Shown here: positions 1 through 9,567 of the stretch, one piece after another
How positions within the stretch are numbered: position 1 is the stretch's first letter
Layout of the letters: every line of letters begins with the position of its first letter
NCBI GenBank assembly: GCA_963786305.1
Contig: CAWAYL010000017.1
Span: 1-64,000 of the forward strand
Source of the DNA: CAKZLS01 sp963786305
GTDB taxonomy: Bacteria; Pseudomonadota; Alphaproteobacteria; Rhodospirillales; Defluviicoccaceae
Direction: 5' to 3'
Length of the DNA: 64,000 nucleotides
The notes under the pieces: model-generated
The model's input: the letters and a program-made list of their open reading frames with translations, nothing else
Told to the model about the DNA's origin: nothing
Database searches by the model: none
Position numbers and translations under genes: made by a program

Positions 1-1026
1 TGAAGTGGGTGATCTCCTTCGAACTCATCGCTTGCAGGCTGGCCTGACCATATCAGACCTCCAAAATATTATGCATACGCGAAGCTTACCTGAAGGCCAT
101 TGAAGATGGGCGTTTTGCGGAACTGCCGGGACCGACCTACGTCGCCGGATTTATCCGCACCTATTCAGAACACCTGGGCCTAGACGGTATGAAGTGGTGC
201 GCCAGTTGAAGGCCGAGCCCTTGAGCATGGACGGTAGCTCGGAGCTTCGATTTCCGTCGCCGATGTCAGAGGGCGGGATGCCGACCGGCGCTATTTTGTT
301 GCTCGGCATGTTTGTCGCCTTGGTTGCCTATGGCGCGTGGTACGTAGTACGACCCGAGATGAAAGTGTCGCCGAACTGATTTCGCCTCTGCCAGAACGAC
401 TGATCGCTTTTCTGCGCGACGAAAACGGCGGCCCGGAAGGCGAAGAAACCATGCTGCCACGCCATTGCCGAAAGCCGAGATTGAGCCACAAGCTGCGCCC
501 TTCTCGGTTGTGACTGAAAGCGAAACGACCGTGGAATCCATCCTGAAAAGACGAAGACGTCGAGATTGCCGCGGACACCGGCAACTCCGAAACGCCGGCT
601 GGACAAAGAAGGATACCAACGATGAAGCCGCGGACGCGGAGGCTGTTGTCGATTCGGAGCGGCCGGAGGCCGAGGGTGTTGACGCCGAGCGGCCGAGGCC
701 CTGTTCTTGACGCCGAGCGGCCTGCGACAGCGGACGGGCCGGTGGCTTCAGGAGCTCGAATCGTACTGCGGGCGAAGAGCGAGAGCTGGATCGAGATACG
801 AGAAAATGGCACCGATCGCATGGTTTTTGCGAAGTTGTTAGAGCCTGGTGATACGTTCGAAGTGCCCAGGAACCCGGACTTGAAGCTCCTAACCGGAAAC
901 GCCGGCGGGCTTGAAATTCTTGTCGATGGCGAACCCGTTCCGCAGCTTGGCGCTGAAGGCGTGGTCCGGCGCAATGTACCATTGGATGCCGCACAACTCC
1001 GTTCTGGAGCTTTGGCTCGCAATTGA
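1..1026 (+). CDS. RodZ-like HTH / DUF4115 membrane protein (5' partial, frameshifted)
   Basis: The start lies at or before the window edge. The first ~190 bases encode a Cro/CI-type helix-turn-helix seen as GDLLRTHRLQAGLTISDLQ, then YLKAIEDGRFAELPGPTYV and GFIRTYSEHLGLD, which is the HTH_25 pattern of RodZ-type proteins. A transmembrane segment (AILLLGMFVALVAYGAWYVV) falls near 285-350. The C-terminal DUF4115 domain is readable at ~740-1020 (IVLRAKSESWIEIRENGTDR ... GGLEILVDGEPVPQLG). In the family the HTH domain is cytoplasmic and links to MreB or cell shape, and DUF4115 is periplasmic. The frame changes near 85, 190, 365 and in the acidic linker at 470-700, so no continuous product exists as written. 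It lies upstream of ispG, a common alphaproteobacterial arrangement. Confidence 0.75.
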
Positions 1027-1168
1027 CGTCGCTTGCTTGCATGTGTACTGACTAAGATTGCGTGCCGTTGTTTCGTTGGCTGGTGGCTGCGGGTACGCCG
1101 TGCGACCCTGCTACCGTCGGCCGGCAATACTGGGTTGGCGAACAGGCATCAATAAGAGGTTGGATGCA

Positions 1169-2455
1169 ATGGCGAAAAGTTCGCCCTCGGGTGCAAGGCG
1201 AAAGAGTTTTTCGGTTAGGGTCGGAAATGTCGTAATCGGCGGTGAAGCGCCGATTGTCGTTCAGTCCATGACCAACACCGATACGGCTGACGTTGAGGCG
1301 ACCGTTGCGCAGGTCGCGGCGCTGGCGCAGGCGGGCTCGGAACTCGTTCGGATTACGGTCGATCGCGAAGAAGCCGCAAAGGCCGTGCCTTACATTCGCG
1401 ATCGCCTTGACGCGATGGGGTCGGCGTACCTCTGGTCGGCGATTTCCATTACATCGGCCATAAGTTGCTGCTCGGACATCCCGCGTGTGCCGAGGCGCTG
1501 GCGAAATATCGTATCAACCCGGGGAATGTGGGTTTCCGAGAGAAGCGTGACCTGCAATTCGCGACAATGATCGAGGTTGCGCTCAAGTATGATCGTCCGG
1601 TCCGGATCGGCGTGAACTGGGGAAGCCTGGACGGCGACCTTCTGGTTCGTTTGATGGACGAAAACGCCACGTCGCCAATGCCCAAGAACCGCCGAACAGG
1701 TCACCCGGGAGGCGTTGGTGGTCTCCGCCATCGAGAGCGCGGCCGGGCGGAGGAGATCGGCCTGGGTGCAGACCGTATCATCCTGTCGTGCAAGGTGAGT
1801 GACGTACAGAGCCTCGTCGGCGTGTACGGCGAGTTGGCGCGCCGGTGCGATTACGCGCTGCACTTGGGCCTTACCGAGGCCGGAATGGGATCGAAGGGCA
1901 TCGTTGCTTCGACGGCGGCCATAGCGATTCTGCTTCAGGGCGGCATCGGTGACACCATCAGAGTGTCCCTGACCCCCGAACCGGGCGGCGATCGGACCGA
2001 GGAGGTGATCGTCGCACAACAGATTTTGCAGGTCATGGGCCTGCGCTCGTTCATCCCGTCTGGTCACCGCCTGTCCCGGGTGCGGACGCACGACGAGCAC
2101 GGTGTTTCAGGAACTCGCCGGCCAGATCCAAAGTTTCATTCGTGCCCGCATGCCGTCGTGGCGGCGGGATTACGAGGGCGTCGAAACCATGTCCGTCGCG
2201 GTCATGGGGTGCATCGTCAACGGGCCGGGAGAGAGCAAGCACGCCGATATCGGCATCAGTCTGCCCGGCACCGGCGAAGAGCCGGCGGCCCCGGTCTTCA
2301 TCGATGGGCAGAAACGGATGACGCTGAGGGGCCCGCAGCTCGCTACGGAATTTCAGGCCCTCGTCGAAGACTACGTGCGGAACCGCTATCCGTCCCGGGA
2401 CAAGCCGGCGGACCATGACGATACGCAATCCGTATCCTCCGCCGCCGCTCAATAG
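1169..2455 (+). CDS. ispG: 4-hydroxy-3-methylbut-2-enyl diphosphate synthase (frameshifted)
   Basis: IspG (GcpE) is the [4Fe-4S] enzyme of the MEP isoprenoid pathway that converts MEcPP to HMBPP. The N-terminus reads VGNVVIGGEAPIVVQSMTNT. The TIM barrel continues in a second frame with GDFHYIGHKLLLGHPACAEA, YRINPGNVGFREKRDLQ and GLTEAGMGSKGIVASTAAIA. The iron-sulfur end supplies the cysteines of CPGCGRTT, then VAVMGCIVNGPGESKHADIG. The reading frame shifts near 1420, 1685 and 2060. The start is ATG at 1169, because VRVGNVVIGG is the usual N-terminal region. The span of about 429 codons matches the family. An essential enzyme broken three times with all motifs preserved points to sequence errors rather than decay. 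Confidence 0.9.
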
Positions 2456-2470
2456 CCGGATCGTTCTCAC

Positions 2471-3721
2471 ATGCCCGCATTGAAGCCGGTTCGCGGAACA
2501 CGCGACATTTTGCCCGATGAGAACCGACGGCGCCGACATATCGAGCGGACGTCGCGTTCGACCTCGCATCCCGATACGGTTTCGGCGAAATTTCCACGCC
2601 AGTGTTCGAATTCACCGAGGTCTTCGCCCGTACGCTCGGCGACAGCTCGGATATCGTCACAAAGGAGATGTACACTTTCGCGGATCGCGGTGGCGACAGC
2701 ATTACCCTTCGTCCGGAAAATACCGCCGGCGTGGCCCGCGCGTTCATCTCCAACGGCTTGACCCAGCATGTCCCGTTGAAACTGTTCTACCGGGGGCCGA
2801 TGTTTCGCTATGAGCGTCCACAAAAAGGACGTTTCCGCCAGTTTCATCAGGTCGGGGTAGAGCTTATCGGGATCGCCGAGCCGTTGGCCGATGCCGAGGT
2901 AATCGCTCTTGGCGCGGATATCCTGGCGGCAATTAGGGTTGAGCGATCTCGTCACTCTCGAACTGAATAGCTTGGGAGACGGCGAGAGCCGAATGGCGTA
3001 CCGGGACGTTCTCGTGGATTATCTGCAATCCCATCGGCACAGCCTGTCGGAGGAAAGCCTGTTCGGCTTGAACGCAATCCGCTGCGGGTCCTGGATTCGA
3101 AAGATGAGGGGGATCGGTCGGTGGTGGCCAACGCGCCGCTCATCACCGACAGCCTCAATGACGCTTCGCGGGCGTTCTTTGAAAAACTGACCGAGTTTTC
3201 TCGAGTGCGCGGAAGTCGCCTATCGCATCAACCCGAGACTGGTGCGGGGGCTTGACTACTACTGTCACACGGCGTTCGAGTTCACGACCGATGCCCTGGG
3301 GGCGCAGGGGGCCGTTTTGGCGGGGGGACGGTATGACGGTTTGATCAAAGCAGATGGGCGGACCGCCCACCGCGGGGACCGGCTGGGCCGCGGGCGTCGA
3401 GAGATTGATGATGCTGGTGGATGACACGGACGACGCCGCGCGGCCGCTTGCGGTAATTCCGCAAAGCGCCGGACCAGGTGAAGGATGCCTTGGTCATCGC
3501 TCAGCGGTTGCGGCATGCCGGATTGGCCGTCGATCTCGGCTATTCGGGCAATCTTCGGAAAGCGGATGAAGCGGGCCAACAAGATCGATGCCCGCGCCTG
3601 CGTCATTCTGGGCGAGGACGAAATCGCGCGGGGGATGGTTACGGTCCGCGACATGGATACGGGTGAGCAGAAGGAGGTGGTGCTGGAGGATATTGAGGAT
3701 CACCTCGGCCGCTACCGTTAG
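2471..3721 (+). CDS. hisS: Histidyl-tRNA synthetase (frameshifted)
   Basis: This class II aminoacyl-tRNA synthetase charges tRNA-His. Visible motifs, spread over several frames, are PVRGTRDILPDE at the N-terminus, motif 2 region FYRGPMFRYERPQKGRFRQF, and the histidine-specific RGLDYYCHTAFEF and VLAGGRYDGLI. The C-terminal anticodon-binding domain contains KRANKIDARACVILGEDEIA. The frame breaks near 2525, 2935, 3070, 3190, 3350, 3465 and 3560. The total span is 417 codons, the usual HisRS length, so the indels nearly cancel. It sits 15 bp after ispG and just before hemA, and probably belongs to the same transcription unit. Confidence 0.9.
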
Positions 3722-3728
3722 CGGCGTA

Positions 3729-5020
3729 ATGACCGGGAACGTGGCCCCCACGATGAGCGCCCTGGTGGTTGGCGCCAATCAGCGATCAAGCTCGATGATC
3801 GTTCGCGACCGTGTGTTCGTCGATTTTGGCGATATGGCGCGAGTTTCTCCGCGGCTTGCGTCGAGCGGGATTGACCAGGCTCTGGTGATCTCCACGTGCG
3901 AACGCACCGAAGTGCAGGCGATCCACCATGACCACGAGCGCGGCGTTTCAGAAAATCATCGAACTGATGTCCAGGCATGGGAGATCGCTTTCGACGAACT
4001 CAAGCAGCAGGTCTACCGGCGATCCGGGGAAGCCGCGGTACGCCACATTTTTTCCGTCGCCGCGTCGCTGGACAGCCTCGTGATCGGCGAGCCTCATATT
4101 CTCGGGCAGATCAAGGCCAGTCACCGGATCGCTCGCGACGTGCGGCATGATCGGCAACGAATTGGAAGGGGTCCTGCAATCCGCGTACGCCGCGGCCAAG
4201 CGAATACGCCGCGAGACGTCGCTCGGGGAGTACCCGGTATCGATGGCGGCCGCGGTGGCGGATCTGGCGCGCGGTGTCCACGGCGATCTTGATCGCTGCA
4301 GCGGGCTGTTCTTGGGGACCGGGGATCTGAGCGAGACCGTCGCCCGCACGCTGATGTCGTCGGGGCTGGCTCATTTGGTCGCCAGCCATCCGACCGTATC
4401 GAGGGCCGAGGCCATGGCGCGGGCGCTGGAGTGCCATGTGGCGTCGTTCGAAACGTTGAGCGAAACATTGCCCGCTTGCGATATCGTCGTGACGTCCCTG
4501 GGATCGCGACGCCACATCGTCACCCGCGAGATGATCAAGGCCGCCCTGAAGGCTCGCCGCCATCATCCGGTGGTTCTCGTCGATCTCGGCATTCCCGGCG
4601 ATATCGACCCTTTGTTGGAAACGCTCGACGACGCATTTCTATACAATCTCGACGATCTCGAACAGGTCGCGATGAAAGGCCGGGCGACCCGCGAGAAAGA
4701 AGCGGCCGCCGCATCGCGGTTGCTTGACGAAGAGGTCGCGGCCTTCCTGCGGGGTCGCGCCGAGCGCCAGGCGGTGCCCGCGCTGACGGCGCTTCGCGAG
4801 TACTTCGAGACAGGCCCGCCATGCCGCGCTCGCCGATGCCGACGATGATCCGGAAAAGGCGACGCGGCTTCTCATCAACCGCCTGCTTCACAACCCTACC
4901 CAGGTGCTGCGCGATCTGGCCGGCCAGGACGCCGACGGGGTCGGGGATCTGAGAGAGATGGAAAGCGCGCTCAACAGGCTGTTTGGACTGGGTGACGGTC
5001 CCGGGGAGAATGGAAGATGA
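3729..5020 (+). CDS. hemA: Glutamyl-tRNA reductase (frameshifted)
   Basis: GluTR reduces glutamyl-tRNA to glutamate-1-semialdehyde, the first committed step of the C5 tetrapyrrole pathway. The N-terminal catalytic domain shows LVVGANQRS and LVISTCERTE, which contains the catalytic cysteine. It is followed by AAVRHIFSVAASLDSLVIGE and PHILGQIKASHRIARD. The NADPH domain contains LGTGDLSETVARTLMSSGL and DIVVTSLGSRRHIVTREM. The dimerisation helix ends with RLLINRLLHNPTQVLRDLAG. Frame changes occur near 3945-3990, 4130 and 4813. The stop at 5018-5020 overlaps the prfA start. Most alphaproteobacteria make 5-aminolevulinate with ALA synthase instead, so the enzyme is unexpected here. The order hemA-prfA-prmC is that of gammaproteobacteria. 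ATG at 3729 or 3753 could be the start. Confidence 0.88.
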
Positions 5021-6091
5021 CGCTGCAGCATAAGCTTGACCGGATTGTCGCCCGCCACGATGAGCTGGCCGATGCGCTGGCAAGCTCGGAAACGCCAAGT
5101 CCGGACGCAGTTCACGCGTCTGTCGAAGGAGTACTCGGAACTCACCGCCATCGTGGACGCGATCAACGAGTTGAGACGCGCCGAAGCGGAATACGAAGAT
5201 CTGGAAACGTTGGTCGCGGATCAGGACGCCGACGAGGAGGTCAGAGCGCTCGCGCGCCATGAGTTGAACGACATGGTCGACACACTCGCCGAAAATGAAA
5301 GGCAAATGAAGCTTTTGCTTTTGCCGAAGGACGAAGCCGACGAAAGAAACGCCATTCTCGAGATACGGGCCGGGACCGGGGGCGACGAGGCGGCCCTGTT
5401 CGGCGCCGACTTGTTCCGCATGTATCAGCGCTATGCCGAGAGCAAGGGCTGGAAATTCGAGGTCATGTCGGTCAGCGAGACCGGGATCGGCGGTTACAAG
5501 GAAGCGTCGGCGTCCATCGCGGGACGGGGCGTGTTCGCGCGTCTCAAGTTCGAATCGGGCGTGCACCGGGTCCAGCGCGTTCCCGAGACCGAGTCGAGCG
5601 GCCGTATTCACACATCCGCCGCTACCGTCGCCGTATTGCCGGAAGCCGAAGACGTGGACGTCAAGATCGAGGAAAAGCACCTGCGCATCGATGTCTACCG
5701 GGCGAGCGGCCCCGGCGGTCAGTCCGTCAATACCACGGACAGCGCCGTTCGCATCACCCACGTGCCGACAGGTCTGGTGGTCACCCAGCAGGACGAGAAG
5801 TCGCAACACAAGAACCGGGCCAAGGCCATGAAGATCCTCCGCGCCCGACTGTATGAGCTGGAACGCTCGCGGGCCGATCAGGAGCGCGCCGCCGAGCGGA
5901 AACTGCAGGTGGGATCGGGAGACCGCTCCGAGCGGATACGGACCTACAATTTTCCGCAAGGCCGGGTGACCGACCACCGGATCAACCTCACTCTTCACAA
6001 ATTGGAGCGGGTCATGGGCGGCGAACTGGACGAGGTCGTCGACGCGCTGGTCGCCGAAGATCAGGCCGCCCGGCTGGCGGAGACTGAGTGA
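5017..6091 (+). CDS. prfA: Peptide chain release factor 1 (one frameshift)
   Basis: RF1 reads UAA and UAG and triggers peptidyl-tRNA hydrolysis. The start ATG at 5017 overlaps the hemA stop (ATGA) and gives MTLQHKLDRIVARHDELADA. The frame shifts near 5090 and continues as FTRLSKEYSELTAIVDAINE to the end. The PCRF domain includes EIRAGTGGDEAALFGADLFR. The catalytic GGQ loop is RASGPGGQSVNTTDSAVRI. The end of domain 4 reads RTYNFPQGRVTDHRINLTLH. The span equals about 358 codons, as in other RF1 proteins. PrmC, which methylates the GGQ glutamine, is the next gene. A release factor is essential, so the frameshift is likely an error. Confidence 0.93.
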
Positions 6092-6099
6092 GGGTCGCC

Positions 6100-6951
6100 A
6101 TGACCGTTGCCGCCGCCCTCGACGAAGGCGCAGCGGGCTCTGATCGCCGCCGGCATTCCAAATCCTCGGCTCGAAGCCCGGATCCTGGCCAGCCACGCCC
6201 TCGGCATAACCGTTGAGACGATCATCGGTCATCCCGAACGCCGCGTCACCCGTGGTTGCAGAGCCGATCTGGACGCCGCGGTGAGCCGCCGGGCGCGGCG
6301 CGAGCCGCTTGCGCATATCGTTGGACATCGGGAATTCTGGAGTCTTCCCTTTCGTGTCAGCCCGGATACCCTAATTCCGCGTCCCGATACGGAAACCCTG
6401 GTCGAGGCGGTGCTGGATTGGCTTGGCGAGCGCACACGCCGGCGTCCGTATTCTCGATCTCGGCACGGGAAGCGGTTGTATCTTGCTCGCCTTGCTGACC
6501 GAGTTGCAAGGAGCATGGGGGGTCGGCGTCGATGTATCGATCCATGCGCTGGAAGTGGCCCGTCAAAACGCGGCGGCTCTCGGACTTGCCGGCCGGGCCG
6601 GTTTCGTGCTGGGCGATTGGGCGAGCGGCCTGCGCGGCGGCTTCGACATCGTGGTCTCCAATCCCCCCTATATCGCCGAACGCGATCTCGCTGGCCTGGA
6701 GCCCGAGGTTGCCCGATTCGAACCGCGGTTGGCTCTGTCCGGCGGCACTGATGGTTTGGCCGCTTATCGCGCAATCGCTCCCCAATTGGCCCGGCTTCTG
6801 GCTCCCCGGGGCGCGGCTTTCTTGGAGGTCGGAGTGGGCGCGGCCGGGGCCGTAACGGAACTAATGCGGAATGATGGTTTTGAACACATTGAAATCAATA
6901 GACGATTTTGCGCGTATTCCGCGCTGTGTGCGGGTCGGCAAGACTATCTAG
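6100..6951 (+). CDS. prmC: Release factor glutamine methyltransferase (frameshifted)
   Basis: PrmC (HemK) uses S-adenosylmethionine to N5-methylate the GGQ glutamine of release factors. The N-terminal helical domain contains ALIAAGIPNPRLEARILASH and REPLAHIVGHREFW. The SAM-binding motif is VRILDLGTGSGCILLALL, and the substrate-binding NPPY motif is in DIVVSNPPYIAERDLAGL. The start is ATG 6100 (MTVAAALDEG). Frame changes lie near 6125, 6440 and 6895. After the last one the natural tail IDDFARIPRCVRVGKTI ends at TAG 6949-6951. As written, the last frame runs on to 7094. The gene lies 8 bp after prfA, as expected for its substrate. Confidence 0.9.
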
Positions 6952-7120
6952 GACAGCAAGGAAAAAAACAGTTGGAAACCCATCAGTTCCCGACTAGTTT
7001 TATCTACGTGAGTGGCGGTTGCGCCACGGGAAAAACTGCCGCTAGGCATTTATACAGCACGCCCCCATACAATAGGTCCTCCTCGAACGGTTAACGGTTC
7101 GAAGCACCGGTATAAGTGTC

Positions 7121-7141
7121 AAAGCCCCAGGCAGGGGCTTT
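7121..7141 (+). terminator. Inverted repeat, possible terminator after prmC
   Basis: A perfect 8-bp stem AAAGCCCC / GGGGCTTT with a 5-base loop (AGGCA) lies 170 bp after prmC and 40 bp before the DUF4167 gene. It is flanked by A on one side and TT on the other but has no long U tract, so it may be a weak terminator or a leader hairpin of the next gene. Confidence 0.4.
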
Positions 7142-7181
7142 AAGCTGCGGGCGGTATGCGGCCAAAAAATCTTAAGGTGAA

Positions 7182-7571
7182 ATGAAACACGGTCCAAATC
7201 CGAGACGTGGACGTAATCGCGGTAGTAGCAAGCGCGGTACGTCGTCGAGAAATCAGACGTTTGAGAGCAATGGCCCAGACGGTAAGATTCGCGGTACGGC
7301 TCAACAGGTTCTCGACAGGTACCTTGTGTTGGGCCGAGACGCGTTTTCCGCGGGCGATCACATTACGGCCGAGAGCTTTTACCAGCACGCCGAACACTAC
7401 TATCGCCTCGTCAGCATTGCCGACGCCAACGGTGCGGGCCGAGGCCCCGACCGCGGGCGGGTGGCTCCCGTGACGGGCGAATCCTCGGCGAACAAGTCCG
7501 CGGTGGAAACGGACGCCTCGGAAGCGGCGGCAAATCAGGCGCCGGCCGACGAGGCGGAAACCGCGGCGTAG
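7182..7571 (+). CDS. DUF4167 basic protein
   Basis: The 129-residue protein begins with an arginine-rich tract (PRRGRNRGSSKRGTSSRNQ). It is followed by the conserved core FESNGPDGKIRGTAQQVLDR and GDHITAESFYQHAEHYYRLV, which is the DUF4167 signature found almost only in alphaproteobacteria. The C-terminal third is acidic and alanine-rich and looks disordered. The family has no firmly established role. The basic N-terminus suggests nucleic acid binding, which is an inference. An AAGGTG ribosome-binding site precedes ATG 7182. A position downstream of prmC is usual in this class. Confidence 0.9.
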   Translation: MKHGPNPRRGRNRGSSKRGTSSRNQTFESNGPDGKIRGTAQQVLDRYLVLGRDAFSAGDHITAESFYQHAEHYYRLVSIADANGAGRGPDRGRVAPVTGESSANKSAVETDASEAAANQAPADEAETAA

Positions 7572-7623
7572 GTCGGGGTCGTCGCAACGGGTTTGTATGG
7601 ACGGCGGTTGCTACACTATCGCT

Positions 7624-8589
7624 CTACGCGCGTCGGTGCGGAGCGTCGAAATCGACCACGGGGCCGTCGGGAACGATGCCGAGTGGGTTGATGTGGCGGT
7701 GGGAGCGGAAATAATGGCCCTTGATATGTTCCATGTTCACGGACCCCGCGACCCCGGGAACTTGGTACACGTCGCGGGTGTAGCCCCAGAGATTGGGGTA
7801 ATCCACCAGACGCCGGATGTTGCATTTGAAATGCGTCACATACACGGAGTCGAATCGGACCAACGTGGTGAACAGGCGGACATCCGCCTCGGTCAGTCGG
7901 TCGCCGCAAAGATAGCGTGACTGCGCGAGTATGGCCTCGACGCGATCGAGCGCCGCGAACAAAATACCCACCGCCCGGCTGTAGGCCGCCTGGGTCCGGG
8001 CAAAGCCGCAACGGTACACACCGTTGTTGATGTCGGAATAGATCCAGTCGTTGAGCGCGTCGATCCGGTCGCGAAGCGCTTCGGGGCGAAGATCCATTTT
8101 CGGGTTGCCGGCGAGGTCCTGAAATTCTTCATCAAGCATCCGAATGATTTCGGCTGATTCGTTGTTGACGATCGCGCTGGTCTGTTTGTCCCAGAGGACT
8201 GGAACCGTCACCACGCCGTCGAAGTCGGGAGAGGCCCGGAGATAGACCTCCCTCAAGCGATCGAAGCCATTGACCCGATCGCCGGTGGCGCCGTCGGCAT
8301 TCCGTTCGAACGTCCAACCGTCCGACAGCAGCAGCGGATGGACCACATCGACGCTGATGACGTCCTCCAGTCCCTTCAGCTTGCGATAGATCAGGGTGCG
8401 GTGCGCCCACGGGCAGGCCAGGGACACATAGAGGTGATACCGCCCTCGCTCGGCAAGAAAATCCGAGCTGCCGTCCGCCCGGATTTGCGATCTGAAGCCG
8501 GCCGGACGACGAACGAACTCGCCATCGTCAACCTCGCGATCCCAGGTATTGCCTTTCGACGTATTCTTCGGTTTCGTATTCATAATCAT
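7624..8589 (-). CDS. Glutathionyl-hydroquinone reductase (Xi-class GST, YqjG/EcfG family)
   Basis: The 321-residue protein has the thioredoxin-fold motif LACPWAHRTLIYRKLKGLED. Its cysteine is the nucleophile that removes glutathione from glutathionyl-hydroquinones in this family. Other family blocks are DGVVTVPVLWDKQTSAIVNN, the cis-Pro and Glu-Ser glutathione-binding segment (NNESAEIIRML), and a GST C-terminal helical domain with ICRCGFARTQ-like spacing (YRCGFARTQAAYSRA) and LTEADVRLFTTLVRFD. The frame is intact. It is divergent from wrbA, another quinone-handling enzyme, across 108 bp, so the pair may share a regulator for quinone or electrophile stress. That link is inferred from position only. 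Confidence 0.92.
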   Translation of the reverse strand: MIMNTKPKNTSKGNTWDREVDDGEFVRRPAGFRSQIRADGSSDFLAERGRYHLYVSLACPWAHRTLIYRKLKGLEDVISVDVVHPLLLSDGWTFERNADGATGDRVNGFDRLREVYLRASPDFDGVVTVPVLWDKQTSAIVNNESAEIIRMLDEEFQDLAGNPKMDLRPEALRDRIDALNDWIYSDINNGVYRCGFARTQAAYSRAVGILFAALDRVEAILAQSRYLCGDRLTEADVRLFTTLVRFDSVYVTHFKCNIRRLVDYPNLWGYTRDVYQVPGVAGSVNMEHIKGHYFRSHRHINPLGIVPDGPVVDFDAPHRRA

Positions 8590-8697
8590 CTTTCCGCCCA
8601 GATGTCTGTTCGTACTTTAGAATGGGCCCATTCCCTTGCACCGAGAGGCGGGCTGTCCAACTTAACATCAGAGATCCCTCATGGAGCCCGCAACCGA

Positions 8698-9297
8698 ATG
8701 ACCAAAATCCTCGTTCTGTACTACAGCAGTTATGGACACATCGAGACAATGGCAAGCGCCGTCGCGGAAGGCGCCAGACAGGTGTCCGGGACGGAAGTGG
8801 TCATCAAGCGCGTGCCCGAACTGATGCCCGAGGAGGTCGCTCGCAACGCCGGGATCAAACTCGATCAGCCGGCGCCTGTCGCGCGGCCCGGCGAACTCAC
8901 CGACTATGACGCGATTATTTTCGGAACACCCACCCGTTTCGGCAACATGGCGTCGCAGATGCGGAATTTCCTCGATCAGACGGGTGGCATGTGGATGAAG
9001 GGCGGGCTGGTGGGCAAGGCGGCGAGCGTGTTTACCTCCACCGGAACCGGCGGCGGCAACGAGACCACCATCACGTCGTTTTGGAACACGCTGGCGCACC
9101 ACGGCATGGTGATCGTGGGCCTGCCCTATACCTGCGAGGACGTCGCGGACATTTCCGAGGTCAAGGGCGGGTCGCCCTATGGCGCGGGAACCATCGCCGG
9201 CGCCGATGGTTCGAGGCAGCCGACAGACAAAGAATTGGGCATGGCTCGGTTCCAAGGCCGCCACGTCGCGGAAATCGCGGCGAAGCTCTGCGTTTGA
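8698..9297 (+). CDS. wrbA: NAD(P)H:quinone oxidoreductase WrbA
   Basis: This flavodoxin-like FMN enzyme of 199 residues reduces quinones by two electrons. The FMN phosphate loop is YYSSYGHIETMASAVAEG. Further signatures are FGTPTRFGNMASQMRNFLDQ and FTSTGTGGGNETTITSF, and the type IV flavoprotein end GADGSRQPTDKELGMARFQG. The start is ATG 8698, directly at the conserved MTKILVLYYS. Longer in-frame extensions upstream run antisense to the neighbouring gene and are not credible. The gene is divergent from the glutathionyl-hydroquinone reductase. About 270 bp without a recognised gene follows before cimA. It contains only an imperfect GCCGAG/CTCGGC hairpin at ~9304-9325, which may end this transcript. 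Confidence 0.94.
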   Translation: MTKILVLYYSSYGHIETMASAVAEGARQVSGTEVVIKRVPELMPEEVARNAGIKLDQPAPVARPGELTDYDAIIFGTPTRFGNMASQMRNFLDQTGGMWMKGGLVGKAASVFTSTGTGGGNETTITSFWNTLAHHGMVIVGLPYTCEDVADISEVKGGSPYGAGTIAGADGSRQPTDKELGMARFQGRHVAEIAAKLCV

Positions 9298-9567
9298 CCG
9301 ACGGGCCGAGCGCGACACGTCTCGGCGAGCCGTTTTATCCATATTAATATTCGGTTGCTAACGTGGCGCGACTGTCAGTTCCGCAGCGCGCGCGCCCCGA
9401 CCACATCCATAGCCCTATCGGAACCGACGTTTTTGTAAAGTGTCGACCAATGCCGGCCTGGGTCGAGTTCCGCCCTGTGGACGCTCGGATCTTAAATCAG
9501 GGGAAAATCTTGTACTCTTCCGCCAATTTCGGCATTCTCCCGCACTCTCGAATAAGTGGAGACGTCA

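Noticed and set aside
1169..3721. Programmed ribosomal frameshifting as an explanation for broken ispG and hisS
   Set aside because: The breaks are many, irregular, and lack slippery heptamers followed by structure. Neighbouring genes are broken in the same way, which fits sequence error better.
4535..6328. A 597-codon minus-strand open frame opposite hemA, prfA and prmC
   Set aside because: It spans three genes in antisense and has no domain; the plus-strand genes are clear.
9298..9567. Short open frames between wrbA and cimA
   Set aside because: They have no ribosome-binding sites, no known motifs and overlap the cimA leader. The stretch is treated as non-coding.
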